This document shows positions 34,932 to 47,089 of a stretch of DNA of 64,000 nt, piece by piece. Position numbers and translations under genes: made by a program. This stretch comes from Taeniopygia guttata (lineage: Eukaryota > Chordata > Aves > Passeriformes > Estrildidae), in contig NC_133024.1 in assembly GCF_048771995.1 (NCBI RefSeq), positions 25,746,001 through 25,810,000 on the forward strand. Direction: 5' to 3'. The stretch's first letter is position 1, and every line of letters starts with the position of its first letter. Under the pieces are notes generated by a model that was not told the origin of the DNA, did no database searches, and was given only the letters and a program-made list of their open reading frames with translations.

Positions 34932-36142
34932 ATTTATTATTAATCTCTATTTGTATCTAACTCCAGCTCTAAGTTAGCCTTTGCCAGAGGCTTAACCATT
35001 AGAGGTGACTGTGAGGAAGCTGTGGAAAGAAGGACCTGCCATAAATAAAGCTTTTACCACTCCATGGAATTCTAGCAAGGGGAGAAACCGTGCAAAGCTT
35101 GGGCTATTTAAGAAAACAAGATCCTGTACGTGAAATCAGACCAGACCAAGTCTCCTTCATCCTTAATGCTAACTATGTAAAGGAAACATCTATTTCACAG
35201 AACTCCCCTCCTGATCATGCTGAGTTCCTACATTTTACCCATCTTTATATCCTTTCTAAATTTCCACCCATTCTAATTCAGAGGATGTACTTACATTCCA
35301 TGTTTTCTGAAACCACTAAGTCCTCAGGCTCAGTAGGACCATGTCACATTTGATCCAAATAAGTACTGTATAAAAACATACTTTTTCCATCAGTTTTCAA
35401 TTAACTGCTTTTTAATTTTTAATATAAAAAACAAGACCACAATCAATTATGAAAAGATAAACAGGAGAACCTGATTTACTTTGCCCTCTCCAAAGTAAAC
35501 AATTTTAATTTAAGCAGCAGAACTAACACCAGTTGTTTTCTATTAATGATTTTCTTTTTAAGGCTTCAAATCTTTTTTTCATATCTTGCCTATTGTTTTT
35601 ATCCCTTTTGAATAAGGATGAACAGCGTGCTCTAGGTGAAAGAACAATCCATTCATCTAATGAAGGCATTCCATTATTTTCCAGACCACTCCTTACCCAT
35701 CGTTCTGTTTTGCTCACTTGTTTTGGTCACTTTACTGTACATGAGAAGCCCACTCAATGTCATCTTTCATTTAGAGGTAAAATGAATGCAAATCATTGCA
35801 AAGACTGTCCATAAGTTTTCCAAATGGAGACACGGATGTCACGTATACATGCTGTGTATGATGAAGTTTCCCACAGCAGTGAGAAGTATTCAACTTATTG
35901 CACACTTTCCCCTGATATTCCATAGATCCAGATAGTCTGCAATCCTAAGCAAAACTCTAGGTTCCCAATTAGGTTTCTGGAAAACCTTTCCCAAGTCTTT
36001 TCCAACAACAGAAGCTTCAGCAGGCTAGCCAGCTGTAATGTAATTTTACTCTGCTTGACAGAAGCATTACTGTCTTTGAGCATCCAGTCAAAATGGGAAT
36101 TGTCATTAGGAACTCAGAGAAGTCATCTTCCACTTTCCATGC
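34932..36142 (-). other. RABL3: RABL3 3' UTR (probable extent)
   Basis: Sequence after the RABL3 stop codon. Candidate minus-strand poly(A) signals are ATTAAA at 35411-35416 and 35418-35423 and AATAAA near 34932. I cannot decide between them. No other gene is visible here. Confidence 0.45.
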
Positions 36143-36208
36143 TCAGTCATAATGAAGGCTCTTCAGTGTTCCTCCTCCAAACCTCTTCCTTTCAGAGAAG
36201 CCAGGAAT
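36143..36208 (-). CDS. RABL3: RABL3 exon 8 (C-terminus)
   Basis: Encodes [20 protein letters not shown] then D and TGA, matching human [21 protein letters not shown]. Acceptor CTCTAG, phase 0. Confidence 0.95.
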   Translation of the reverse strand: MPGFSERKRFGGGTLKSLHYD

Positions 36209-39200
36209 CTAGAGGCAGGGAAGACAAGTTATCATGTCAGAATCAGCAGGAGCTCCCTCTAGCTCACACTGTTACCAAGCCAACTGCATCGTCTTCCACA
36301 CCATCTCCAGAATCAGGGCCACAGTGCTTCTGCTAGAGGAGCACTACTAATCAAACACTGCCTAACTCCACTATGGCTCATCTGTTCTGTGGGGCTCCTT
36401 AAGACTTTTTGGCAAGGGAAATTGAAAGCCTCAATCCTAACACAGTTAATGACAGATTTCAAAGCAGATTCAAGTGCACAGAAGGATTTCTCCTCCATTC
36501 ATTTTTAAAACTATAAAACAATATAAACCAAGTCCTGTCAAAGAGCTGTTGAGGCTTTAAGCCTTCAAACCTGGGCAGCAGCACTTCAGTGGCAGTTGAA
36601 AGTACAGTTTTATCAATGGCTGTAAGCTTAAAGAAAAACATCGGGATAGAAATGGCTGCAACAATACAAAGGATTAGCACTCCTGCTTTTGCAGCCCATC
36701 TGCAGACACTGCTTACACAGTGACAATGGATGTTTACAAAAAAAATCGACTTGAAACCATCAGAAGCTTCTCTGGCCTTAACAGCATTTCAGACAGATTT
36801 TCAAGCCAATGCACCTGTGAATCCCCAAAAGAAAGTGATGTGCTGCTTTCTAATACTGCATATCTGCCCTACTGGCATCATAAAACTATTTGATTACAGG
36901 CTAGAGTAATTTTTACCTTACTGACTACACACAAGCAGAAAAGACAGACCCTGTGTGTGTGTCTACAGCAGACCCTGTAGACACACCCTCCCAAAACAAT
37001 TCCACACATTCATAGGAAAGTCTATATCATAGTCATACAGTCTATTCAAATTGAGGGAGTCAACCAAGCCCTACAAAACATGCCAGAAGAACATGGCAAA
37101 TATGTAATGTATTCACTAAAGTACTGGTTTATTCATCTCTGAAAAGCAATCATCTCTAAGGATATAATCGGGCAGATTTTTGTACCAAGGCTCACCTCAT
37201 GAAAACTGCTTTGGAAATTGAAAGAGGAAAAATGCAATTATTATAACTAAAAAGTACCTGAACACCATAGGTCAAAAGTTATCTGCTTTAGCATTTTTTA
37301 CATCAAAGTCACTAATTAAGAGTAACAATTATTTATTTATTATGTATCTGATTTAAGTAATAGGTATGAACAATTTGAAACTTAAAATTCCTTTCATCCT
37401 GAAGTTTATAACAGAAATAACTCAAAACACGACCTCAAAACATAAATAATAATAGCAACCTATCATAGAAAACCCACAAACACATTAGTAAGAGCTACAT
37501 TAAGTATATAACTTCAAATTATAACATTAAGAAATTGTATTGAAGTCTCCATTTCCAATTTGGATTTTGCCCCTTTAAACATGACTACCGTTTAAGATTT
37601 GTTTCCAGCTTTTGAGCTCCTGTCAGGGAAGTAGATAATCATCAGCAGGCTGCAATCTTTGGCACACAGCCAAAAGGAATGTATAGTTAATCCCTGGCTA
37701 GCCACTAAATAGGATCAAATGATAAAAATAAAAATCTTACATCATGCATCAAAGACAACCAGCACACAAGCAGGTTTCTGCACTAAGATATTATTCCCAT
37801 GAAAGAGAAACTTCCTTTCACTAGAATGTGGGGAGGAGAGGGGGAGAGGGGAAAAAGAAAGGGCATCATGCAGAACTGAAAGAGGCAAAAGCAAATTTAT
37901 TTTCAAAATGCACGACAAAAGTGCTCAAAGAAAGGAAATATTTTGTAATCTGTGACTATTTCCCCACCACTCTCCCCAAGGGGCTTTCAGCACAGCTACC
38001 TCTAACAATGTACAGGTGTGACTGTACTTAAGAGATGCTTTTCATGGTTTTAATTTGCAACACCTTTACATATGGTAAATGCAACTTCACTACTCCCAGC
38101 ATGACAGACTGCACGTGGGGAGCACAAAAGCTGAAGTGGCCTGCCCAAACCAGAAGTCATTTTGCTAGTACTTCCCCAACTGTCTGAAAACACTTAATTC
38201 AGTCCTTTAGGAATGAATTACAAGCGGATATCATACTGCCATTTTCCTTGTGGCCCCACTGAGTCTCTGGAGACTACTTGTATTAAACATAAAATCTCAT
38301 TCCATCTGTCCAAAAAACTCTTTTATTGCCCTTCAGGATAATATCTATGGCCTTAATCTGCAACCAAGCAGCCTGAAGTTGACAGAGCTGCAAGAAATCG
38401 TATTTGGCCATTTTACCTCATTCTTCTAACTTCTGCTATGTTAGCTTACTTAAGTATTTCACTGCCAATCACTTTACAGACAAATATTTCAGCTTACAAA
38501 AGTCAGTCATTCTTAACAGCTGTGCTCCCACAAATACGAGAATTAAATTACCAGCACAGATTGTCATTTAGGTAGCATGAAGCTTGTGTTTTAAAGAGGA
38601 CTATGTCAGCAGTTCACATTACAGAGGGAGAAATGAAACAAAAGAGGAGGAAAAGTGACAAACCTGATTGCCATCTCTTAAGAAGTATCTCTTCTCTATG
38701 ACCTGGGAACAACAGAGAATGATCTTAGCTTGCACAGCACAAGCATAACCTCAGACTGCAATCAACACTCCACACATGAGCACTGATACTCATGGCTAAC
38801 TGGGACAAGGTCTGATCCCACATCTCTACTCTAGGCCTACTGCTTTAATGCAGTGCCCTAGCACACACAGCAGTTGCCACCTACAGCCATTCCTGGACAA
38901 GCTGTCTAAGCTGTCTAATCATCCTCAAGTTCAACACAGTCCTCCTGGGTAATGGAGGTGATGGTTTGTGTGTCTCTTGCTTCAGACTCAATTACTCCCA
39001 TTCCCTCTGCAGGCATACTGGTTCCTACTACTGCTCAGTAGCCCCACTATGCTATCTTTGCTCAGAGGATGCTTAAAACAGAGCATTCCTTTTCTCATTT
39101 GCACAGTGGACCTTAATGGTCTCTTTTTCAGGAAGGGAGAATAATATTCTTAATTAATTTCTTAATTCCTAAAGGTTGGTTTAACTAGGATCAACAGAGC

Positions 39201-42200
39201 TAACCAGTCTTGTATCTCCTCACATTACCAGCTCAGACTGCTGCAATCCGTCTGGCCTGCCAGACAATTTCAAAAGCATAAGCAGAGTGTCTTTGCACAT
39301 TTGTGAGTTCTTTTTCACTGCTCTATGCAGACCAGGAACTAAATCTTCAAGGAGATCAGCTATCTCCTGTAGGGTTCCGAAAGCAGATCTGTCTTTGGCC
39401 TCCCCACAGCTGGCTTGAACCAACTCAGAGAGTGGAATATGAAAACCGTTAAACTGCTGTTCAAGCTCAAATCCCAACATCTGATGCACAGGACAATAAA
39501 ACATCATTTCATTGACTTACCTTATCAAAAAACCTGCTTAGTTTGACAGCATTGGATGAACCTGCAGCCAGGTAACGAGGATTTGTGCAGTCCTAGAACA
39601 CCCAAAAGACAACAAACCAAGCACAAGGAAATCAGTGCAAGGAAGCCAAACACAAGGAAATGGAACATACCCTTTCCCCTGACACACACCATCAGCAAGG
39701 GAAAACAATGGATCTGCTGATTTCTGATCCACAGTCACTTCAGAGAAAAGACCAACTGCTCTTTGAATCAGCTGCAAAATTCCAAGCAACCCGCCATATG
39801 CTCCACATCTTCCTTCCACCACCAGCTATATAGTCAGGCAGTGATTTGTACAGGCTACACCTGAGATTGGGAGTGTGTATACAAGCATTCATACAGCACA
39901 TGTATATTTTTATACCCACAGATCTATATAAAGTCATCTTCATGTTTCATTCAGACAGTCTATATCAGAAATATGAAGAAGAAAAAGAAAATTTAACTCC
40001 CAGCCAACAATTCTAAGTTTAAGTGACCTTATCTAATAACCCTTACATCTCCCTATAGTGAAACAAAGATATCTGTTTCATCAAGCAAGGGGCAGAGCCA
40101 ACAGAAAAGTGAATGACTGGCACTACTGGAAAAATGTCCAAAAGCCAAATTTTTGTTACATCTTTACTTACTAAAAATTGGACTCGCTCCCATACAAAAG
40201 AAAAACAACAAAGATAACAAGGATACTAACCAAATTTATCTCTTCAGCATTGAAATCCTCAGCCAAGAATGCTGTTCTGGTCAAAACTTCATTCCTCTTA
40301 GTTTCTGGGATCTGATCCAGTTTAGTTCCTATTACCAGCAGTGGGATCTGGTTATCACCAAACTGTTCACGGTCATAGTCACTGATGAGGGAAAGAAAGA
40401 CAATCCTGAATAAGGCAATGGCCATGTAAGTGGGCACAAATATAACATCACCTCCCCTGTACCTCTCAAAAAGCAGTAATTTATTTATTAACAGTCCATT
40501 TATCTAAGTTAAAATGTGCTATATTGTTGCTCTGATTTTTAAAAGTGTTAAAGTTTTCTTTTATAGTTATTTTGAAAGTTCTAAAGTTCTCATAAAACTT
40601 CTTCAACCTTCTGATCTGTTTATATATTTCTACTAGAGCTCTTACACACTGTTCATGTAAATAATGATTGTTTTGCATTCTTCTTTGTAAGAAGAGAGAA
40701 TTGATGGACTATTTTTTGACCAGTGTGGTTGGAGAGGTGGTAATTCCATCCTCCAATCTACAGTCACCTCTAGAATTCTATAAATAAAATACTCGAATAA
40801 AACACTCTCTTTTTTGGCCTTTGAACGTACCAAGAGTTTGTGTACGGTGTCCAATAACGATACAATATCTTAAAATTAAGGAAGGGCTTCTGCATCTAAG
40901 TCACTAAATAGTAATCCACGCTTCACTCTCCTTAGCTAGGATAATCACTTGTGTGTCATTTTTACCTGAACAAAGCTTTCTAGCAATTAATTTTACAACC
41001 AACAGCAACAACTTGAGCAAGGAACTGCTAGTGGCTGAACATCTGTCCTTGACAGAAGTTAAATTTCTGAAAATTACAACAATTGTGAAGAACCCGTCTG
41101 TGGAGACACTGGAAAATTTTGCACTTTATAAATGTAAATCCTCTTTCCCATCTCCTACCCTTCTACAGAAACACCTGTGTACCAGAACAGACAAACAACT
41201 GATATTCTTCCCACAAAAAGCTACTCCTCATTATTGCCTTCCTGCTCATGTGTGAGACTTAGCAATGACTTTAAAACCTCCTTGACTAGATGGATGACAG
41301 GAGCACAGAAGTGCAGGAGGAAATCCAAGTGTTGGAGAGCTAATTATGAACATGTTGTTTAAGCAGAGTTTTCTAAGCTCTTTTAGCCACGCTCCTAAAA
41401 TAATTCCCCCATCGCCCAAACCAAAAGTGTATGAAGCGAACTTCCTCAGTGTTGGTGCATGGAGGGAATGCCTCTTTGCCCAGACACGTTATCCCATGAC
41501 ATTTCCTGTACAATGGAATCTCTCAGCGCAGACAAAGAAATCTTGTAACTGGGACTGGACCCACTCTCACAGAGGCCTCAGACAAATAAGGGATGTATAA
41601 GCATCTTTTCCCTTAAAGCAAGGTCTCTGCCACCCAGTTTGGGAATCTGCTGTCAGAATCGCCCAATACTGTCTGGCAGTATAAAATAACAAGAACAATC
41701 AACAGTCGCCTTTTTTTGATACTTCCCATTTCTTTCTTTCTTTCTTCTGAGTCTAACCACATCTACTTTCCAGTGGAGACCAAGTAGCCTTAGAGATGAA
41801 CAAAAGCTTCTACAACTGCTTGGAATTACCATGTCTGAGCTCTGCATATTTTTCACTCACCCATTTGTCACGAGAACTCCTGTTGGAGCAACATCCCTGT
41901 TGAGTGCTTCCAAAGACCAGCGATACAAATTCTGGGATGATTTCTTGTTGGTCAAGTCATGCACTAAAATTATCCCTAGAGTGAAAGACAAGACAGCAAG
42001 ATGCCATTTAAAGATACATATTCTCCTCATTTTACCAAAATGACACCTGCAGGTTCCCAGATATCTGAGAATGAAGGGATATAACCAGCTCAGTTACAGT
42101 GAATAAGTAAGGCTGAAAATATCAGGATGCAACAGGTTTTTTAAAGCTGCTTATCAAGAACTGGCTAAAAGCTAAGAGAAAAATCACATGAAAGCAGGAA

Positions 42201-45200
42201 ACAAACAGCCATCTCAGGCTTTAATCTGCAAAAGGCTCGCAGGCATTCACTGTGTCTGTCTACTTCTCATGATACTGAAATTCTATATTACTGCAGTAGA
42301 AAATTTTAGCCTTTTTCTGGTAAATATAATTATTTTTTATCACACCATCTATAAAGTCTGAAGGCTTTTTCTTTGTTTCAAAGGAGTTCAGAGAGAACTA
42401 CTGCCTTCCTACATTTTCCAGACTTAATGCAAATATATTTGGGGAGGTATCCAAAGGGGAAACAGACACTGACAAAATTTCATACTCCACTAAATGGCTA
42501 GTAAAAGCATGAATTAATAAGACTTACTGCACTTAATCTTAAGTTTCTAGCATTTTTCATTACTATGAGCCTTCAAAATGTAAATTCTGAGACAGAGTCA
42601 AGCTTCCTAGCTGTGCTATTAACAGACACCCACTTCTGATAACCACAGTTCCTAACTCAATTACCAACTCCTGCTAGCAAATTTCTTCTATTTATTCACA
42701 CCTTCTGCAATATGTGGAATGTTCCCACTTCCTCCAGACTTCAAACTATCATCAATTCAAGGATAAAATGCAATGATATCCCTTATCTGCATCAGGATTC
42801 ATTCTCAAAACACTTCACAGCCTACAGGTGGAAAAAACTCAGTAATTTATCTTTCACCGTAACTTCCAGAGGTGCCACGCCATGAACAAACCGCATTTCC
42901 ACAAATATTTTCCACTATCTCACATGACTGTGCACAGGCTCTCCCACGAGAGTTCCCAGCATATCACAGCTATAGCCCTATTTTCAAGCATTTATCTCAG
43001 CAACAGTATAAAAAAGCAACTCTGCTGCGTGTAAACCCCCAGCATAGAGAGAAAATGCCTGACACAACATAATTTGGCCTACAGCAACAGATCCAGAGGC
43101 ACTGCTGCACAACCTGTGAGAAACACTTTCCAGCTCCACACACTCTCCCTCAGTTATGTCTGATTGGTCAGGTTCCTTATCTGCTTCACCTAAAACCTGC
43201 CCAGTTAGCTGCACCAGCAGAAGAAGACTGTCGACATCCAAAAAGAGCTGGCAGGACCAATGACTACTCAGAGAAATGCTCCTCCCACAACAAGGTCTGC
43301 AAGCCAAAGCCTTACTGCCCAGTCATGTCCACAGCTATCACAGTCCCCACACCAGGTGGAGAGGCACCAAAGAAGATCTGTGGATAATCCAAAACCAAAG
43401 TGTACCAGCCCTGTCAACAACCCAGCAGCCTGCACAGCTGCTGCCACAACCAAACACTGACTGGCTTTCAGACCACTGCAAGCCCAGAAAGCACAAGCAG
43501 TCAGGCAGAAGGAATGTATTCATCTTCTCTTCTTAAATCAGGCCAAGCAGAGGCAATTTGTGAGACAAGCTCTAATGGAGAAATTAATCTAATGAAAGAA
43601 ACAAGACCCAAGGTTAACTACCAAAGTCAACTCTTCATATGCAAGCTGTCTAATTAGTATCTTTTGGGCAGTGGAGATAAATAACTCTATTTTAATGTCA
43701 TCAATTATAATTCAGATGCATGAGTCCAAGATTGCATTTTTTAATGGGCTGTTCTAAGGTATTTCCAAGTCTGACCCACACTTCCTGGCACACTGTAGAT
43801 TTGGGATCAAAAAGAAATCAATTTTTTTTCATATACCAAAGAGGCTTGCTTTGAGGGCACAGCTCAACTCAAGTCTTATACACAGAAATCTGGTTAACAG
43901 TATAAGCAAGAGGTAACTAATACAGTTTTCCCCTGAGAAAGGAGGAAGAAATAACTAGTTAATCACAGCCCAAAAATGTTTATTGTGTGGCTTAACATGT
44001 TATTGAAAAACCTTCAAATGAGTGGGAATAAGCAAAGAGAATCTAACACAATATTTGAGCCAGATTTTCATAAGCTGGTGTTAGTCTGATACACATCTAT
44101 TTTTAGTGAACTGTCCTGGGATGACAAAAAGTAACAATTGAAATACTGCACTGTTATCTTTATAATCTCTTACTTGCTCTTGTTAGAGACACAAATGAAC
44201 TATTAGGCCTTTAAGACAATATCTCAACAGAAGGCACAAAATACTACTTCTTACCTATGCAGTAAGTGGCAAAGTTTAACTCTTAAAAATAAGCTGGTAA
44301 GCTAAATGAGCAGAGGCAAGATGGTTATCAGCATATGGCAATTTTATGGGACACAGCTCAAATTTGCCAGGGTAGGATGTAACTATCGAAGTCATAAAAA
44401 TTGAAATAGTAATTTTTCTGCTGTAAGTTTTACAACCAAACAGACAAGAAAATATAAATAATAAAAAAATCTTTATAAAATATAAATAATATTTCTGCAG
44501 TTCACGAGACCCAGAAAGATGAAGGCAACCACTGCACCTTCAAAGCCTCCCTGCTGTGCCAGCTGCACAAGACTGAAGGGGGAGGCTAATAGAGCTCATC
44601 TGCACAGGTTTGCCTGAAATATCTGCCGTTCACAACTGAATCCATAAAATTCTGCCTACGAATGGTATCAAGTTTGTTTCTGTATAAATCAGAAAGGAGA
44701 AAATGTAGCCCTCAGGCAGGCTGCCTGGAACTCTGCCCCAGAACCAAGGGACAGCTCCTAACAGAAACAGAATTAAAAACCATATTTACACCAAGCAAAC
44801 TTACCATTCAACAAATTATAGAACACTGCTCTTGTGCTCTTCACACTGGTGGCACTGCCCACAGAACCTCCAACATCCCACAGCTCAATGTAATAAGTCT
44901 TCTCTTCTGGGGTTCCTTCTTTGTAGTCATGGATCTGATGAAAAATTCACATCGTACATAACCACAGCACCATGTCACAGGAGTTAATCCACACACTTCC
45001 AGCTGGAAGGATTATTGCACTTGGATAGAAATTTGGAAATTCTCATGCTGACGCTATTTCAAACCTCTCAAGTGGAAGAGAGATGGAATGAGCCAAGCAG
45101 CAGCCACTGGGCACCACAGAGATGGAGATCACCATCTCATGTGAGAGGGAACCTGGTGAGTAAACAGGGAGCATCCTTTGCATCTCAGCATTAACAAACC

Positions 45201-46857
45201 CAACATCTCATGATGTGCTTGGACACAGTGTTTTGCTAAAGCAAATGGAAAAATTAACGTCATGACTTCTTAGTTGTTAAAACCCACAAGGCAGCACTGC
45301 AAGAATATTAACACAGGTGACAGACCTGGATCGCAACTGACCACATCTTTTTCCTACCCAAACTCTGGCATCTCAACTGAATTAATCAACAACTTCTGCC
45401 CCCAGATCTGCTGAGTCGTTTTGCTCCACAATCAAACAGGACTGCCACATTCCTCTCCTCGGATTTTGGAAATACATCCCTAACCTAGGGCAATGCATTT
45501 CAAGGAGAATGCAGCAAAGAATGATGAAGGAGAAGAGCATTTATCAATGTCCCATGAGGGCTGTAGGCTGGGCCAAAGGTGGATGGGCATACACATTCTT
45601 CCCACAGCAGGTCCTGCAGCAAGTAGACAGGAGAAGAAGCAACTCCATGGTCACAACTGTCACCAAAATCCAGGAAATAAACTCTCTAACCCAGTTAGGT
45701 TAGAAAATCAACATTACTTTATTCAGCACTGAGGTACATGAGTAGCACTTCACCAAATGTGTACATCAGTCACCAAAACTTAAAATTCTTGATACATTTT
45801 GGCAAACAAAGGAATTAGTGCTCACTGGCTTACAAGTGACACAGTTATCTTCATTAATTAGTATTTGATCTTCTATTGGTTATTGATTTCTCACTTCTCA
45901 TGATAACTAGCCTATTTTTTCAGCCTTTTTTATTATCTTTTTCCCAGATAGGGACAGTCTTATTAATTGTCTGTTAGTTTCTTCTTCAGCTCTGCTTTCT
46001 GTAACATGTCTTTGTGGTTTATAAATTCTGCATTCCTGGTGTCCAGGTCTCAACACTAAATTTCTCCTGTCAATTTCCTCACCCAGGCCTAAGAGCACTG
46101 AAGCACGTCCTAAATTTTTATTTGTTTTTCTAACACATGAGCATCACCCAGAGCTTTCCTGTGCTCCCACAACCTAAACAAGCAAAGTGTTTTTCCCCAC
46201 TGTGTTTGGCTGACAACTTGGCTGTTCCTTGCCTGTTTCTCAAGGAACTGGCCACCCTGTGTCTTATAACACACCAGTGGCCACTGTAGCAGGGAGCAGA
46301 GCTACGAGTGACAAATGTCTTGTCTGATTGTGACAAACTTGGAAGGTCAAAACTCGCTTACACAAGTGCTTGGCTCACATTTGACACTACTTGCATCAGA
46401 AGATTAAGCCTTCAGCAAAACACATGATCAAAGTGCACCTCTTTCTGCGGAGGTAAGTAATTAAAATAAAAAGTCAAGGCCCTTCCTTTACACGTCAGGC
46501 TCAGGGCCACCAAGAGGCCGTGCACGTCACCTACTCGCACATCCACGGAGCAGCCCACTGTCCAGGACGGATTTCCCAACACCTGGTTGTGGCACAAGAG
46601 ATGGACGAGCGACGATTTCCCGACACCTGCAAGTGCACAGAGAGAGAACAACTCTTGGAAGGCGGTGCCAGGGTTACAGGTGGCGAGGCCGGGAGCAGCA
46701 CTGAGTGAACGCGGGCGGCCCCGGCCCCTCAAGCGGGTGACGGGGAGGGAGGCGAGGATCAGATCGCGGAGGAGCGGCCGCAGGACACCCGGCCTGGAGA
46801 CACGGACTCACCGGAGTCGCCCAGCACCAGCACCTTGACCCTGTCCAGAGCCGCCAT
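36143..46857 (-). CDS. RABL3: Rab-like protein 3, whole gene (8 coding exons)
   Basis: A small Rab-like GTPase. In vertebrates it is reported to form dimers and to influence prenylation of RAS-family proteins through SmgGDS. Exons: 46857-46812, 46626-46535, 44934-44805, 41975-41861, 40381-40231, 39592-39521, 38702-38664 and 36208-36143. They total 711 bases, or 236 residues, exactly the human length. Visible GTPase motifs are the P-loop GDSGVGKSS (residues 13-21), the G3 motif WDVGG (65-69) and the G4-type TKLD (148-151). The protein ends in LHYD with no C-terminal prenylation cysteine, as expected for RABL3. All splice phases are consistent and no stop interrupts. It shares a bidirectional promoter with GTF2E1. 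Confidence 0.96.
36209..38663 (-). other. RABL3: RABL3 intron 7
   Basis: 2.5-kb AT-rich intron. A perfect 12-bp inverted repeat with a 6-base loop lies at 36957-36986. No repeat family or RNA gene was recognised. Confidence 0.75.
36957..36986. repeat. Perfect 12-bp inverted repeat (hairpin), 6-nt loop
   Basis: GTGTGTCTACAG (36957-36968) and CTGTAGACACAC (36975-36986) are exact reverse complements separated by CAGACC. The word CAGACCCTGT also occurs twice directly, at 36945 and 36969, so a local duplication may have helped create it. Confidence 0.85.
38664..38702 (-). CDS. RABL3: RABL3 exon 7 (39-nt small exon)
   Basis: Thirteen codons, [13 protein letters not shown], against human [13 protein letters not shown]. 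Phase 0 at both ends. The donor GTTTGT is weaker than consensus. Confidence 0.93.
38703..39520 (-). other. RABL3: RABL3 intron 6
   Basis: 0.8-kb intron. Nothing recognised. Confidence 0.75.
39521..39592 (-). CDS. RABL3: RABL3 exon 6
   Basis: 24 codons, [20 protein letters not shown] then FFDK, identical to human as recalled. It begins after TTCTAG and ends before GTAAGT. Confidence 0.96.
39593..40230 (-). other. RABL3: RABL3 intron 5
   Basis: 0.6-kb intron. Nothing recognised. Confidence 0.75.
40231..40381 (-). CDS. RABL3: RABL3 exon 5
   Basis: Encodes [20 protein letters not shown] then [20 protein letters not shown] and [10 protein letters not shown], with the G4-type TKLD guanine-recognition motif at residues 148-151. 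It opens with the third base of Gly128's codon. The donor is GTTAGT. Confidence 0.96.
40382..41860 (-). other. RABL3: RABL3 intron 4
   Basis: 1.5-kb intron with a short (TTTC)n run at 41729-41747. Nothing else recognised. Confidence 0.75.
41861..41975 (-). CDS. RABL3: RABL3 exon 4
   Basis: Encodes [20 protein letters not shown] then [17 protein letters not shown], matching human [37 protein letters not shown]. Codons are split at both ends (Gly90 and Gly128). The donor is GG|GTGAGT. Confidence 0.95.
41976..44804 (-). other. RABL3: RABL3 intron 3
   Basis: 2.8-kb intron. An A/T-rich stretch at 44451-44490 repeats AAATATAAATAAT. A 107-codon minus frame at 42984-43307 has no family resemblance and is taken as chance. 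Confidence 0.7.
44805..44934 (-). CDS. RABL3: RABL3 exon 3
   Basis: Encodes [20 protein letters not shown] then [20 protein letters not shown] and LLN. It contains the G3 motif WDVGG (canonical DxxG), with Asp66 and Gly69. Acceptor CATCAG, phase 0. The donor GTAAGT splits Gly90. Confidence 0.95.
44935..46534 (-). other. RABL3: RABL3 intron 2
   Basis: 1.6-kb intron. Nothing recognised. Confidence 0.75.
46535..46626 (-). CDS. RABL3: RABL3 exon 2 (P-loop exon)
   Basis: Encodes [20 protein letters not shown] then [10 protein letters not shown], completing the P-loop GDSGVGKSS begun in exon 1. I end it at CGA before GTAGGT because only this donor keeps frame with exon 3. A second GT donor four bases downstream (GTGACG) would shift the frame. 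Confidence 0.92.
46812..46857 (-). CDS. RABL3: RABL3 exon 1 (start codon)
   Basis: Encodes [15 protein letters not shown] plus the first base of Gly16, against human [15 protein letters not shown]. The start is fixed by this match. The donor is GTGAGT. Confidence 0.95.
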
Positions 46858-46860
46858 CTT
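46850..46860 (-). promoter_or_regulatory. RABL3: YY1-type motif over the RABL3 start codon
   Basis: The minus strand reads AAGATGGCGGC, matching the YY1 consensus AAnATGGCGGC, exactly across the RABL3 initiation codon. Such sites are common just downstream of the start of transcription in CpG-island promoters and imply a very short RABL3 leader. Binding is inference. Confidence 0.55.
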
Positions 46861-46900
46861 TACCCTGCTTAGCAACACCGCCCGGCCACGGGGGCGCCCG

Positions 46901-46905
46901 CCAAT
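46901..46905 (+). promoter_or_regulatory. CCAAT box 1 (NF-Y type)
   Basis: CCAAT on the plus strand, 44 bases from the RABL3 ATG. One of four in the shared promoter. Confidence 0.5.
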
Positions 46906-46938
46906 CGCGGCGCGTGTTCTTCCCGCTCCTCCCAACCT

Positions 46939-46943
46939 ATTGG
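46939..46943 (-). promoter_or_regulatory. CCAAT box 2 (NF-Y type)
   Basis: ATTGG on the plus strand, that is CCAAT on the minus strand, 38 bases from box 1. Confidence 0.5.
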
Positions 46944-46980
46944 CCGCCCGCTCGAGCGGCCAGCGCGGTTGTCACTTCTG

Positions 46981-46985
46981 ATTGG
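46981..46985 (-). promoter_or_regulatory. CCAAT box 3 (NF-Y type)
   Basis: Plus-strand TGATTGGTTG, a strong NF-Y context, 42 bases from box 2. Confidence 0.6.
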
Positions 46986-47032
46986 TTGATCCCCGGTGAG
47001 GGCGGGAAGGCGCAGTTCTGTGCGGGCAGGCG

Positions 47033-47037
47033 ATTGG
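47033..47037 (-). promoter_or_regulatory. CCAAT box 4 (NF-Y type)
   Basis: Plus-strand CGATTGGCTC, 52 bases from box 3 and close to the likely GTF2E1 transcription start. Confidence 0.55.
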
Positions 47038-47089
47038 CTCGCTTGGCAGGCGTGGGCGGGGAGGGGGCGGTGCGGCGCACGCGCCGCTG

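Noticed and set aside
42984-43307. 107-codon minus-strand frame in RABL3 intron 3
   Set aside because: Mixed Cys/Ser/Leu-rich sequence without recognisable similarity, on the strand of the host intron, with no sign of splicing.
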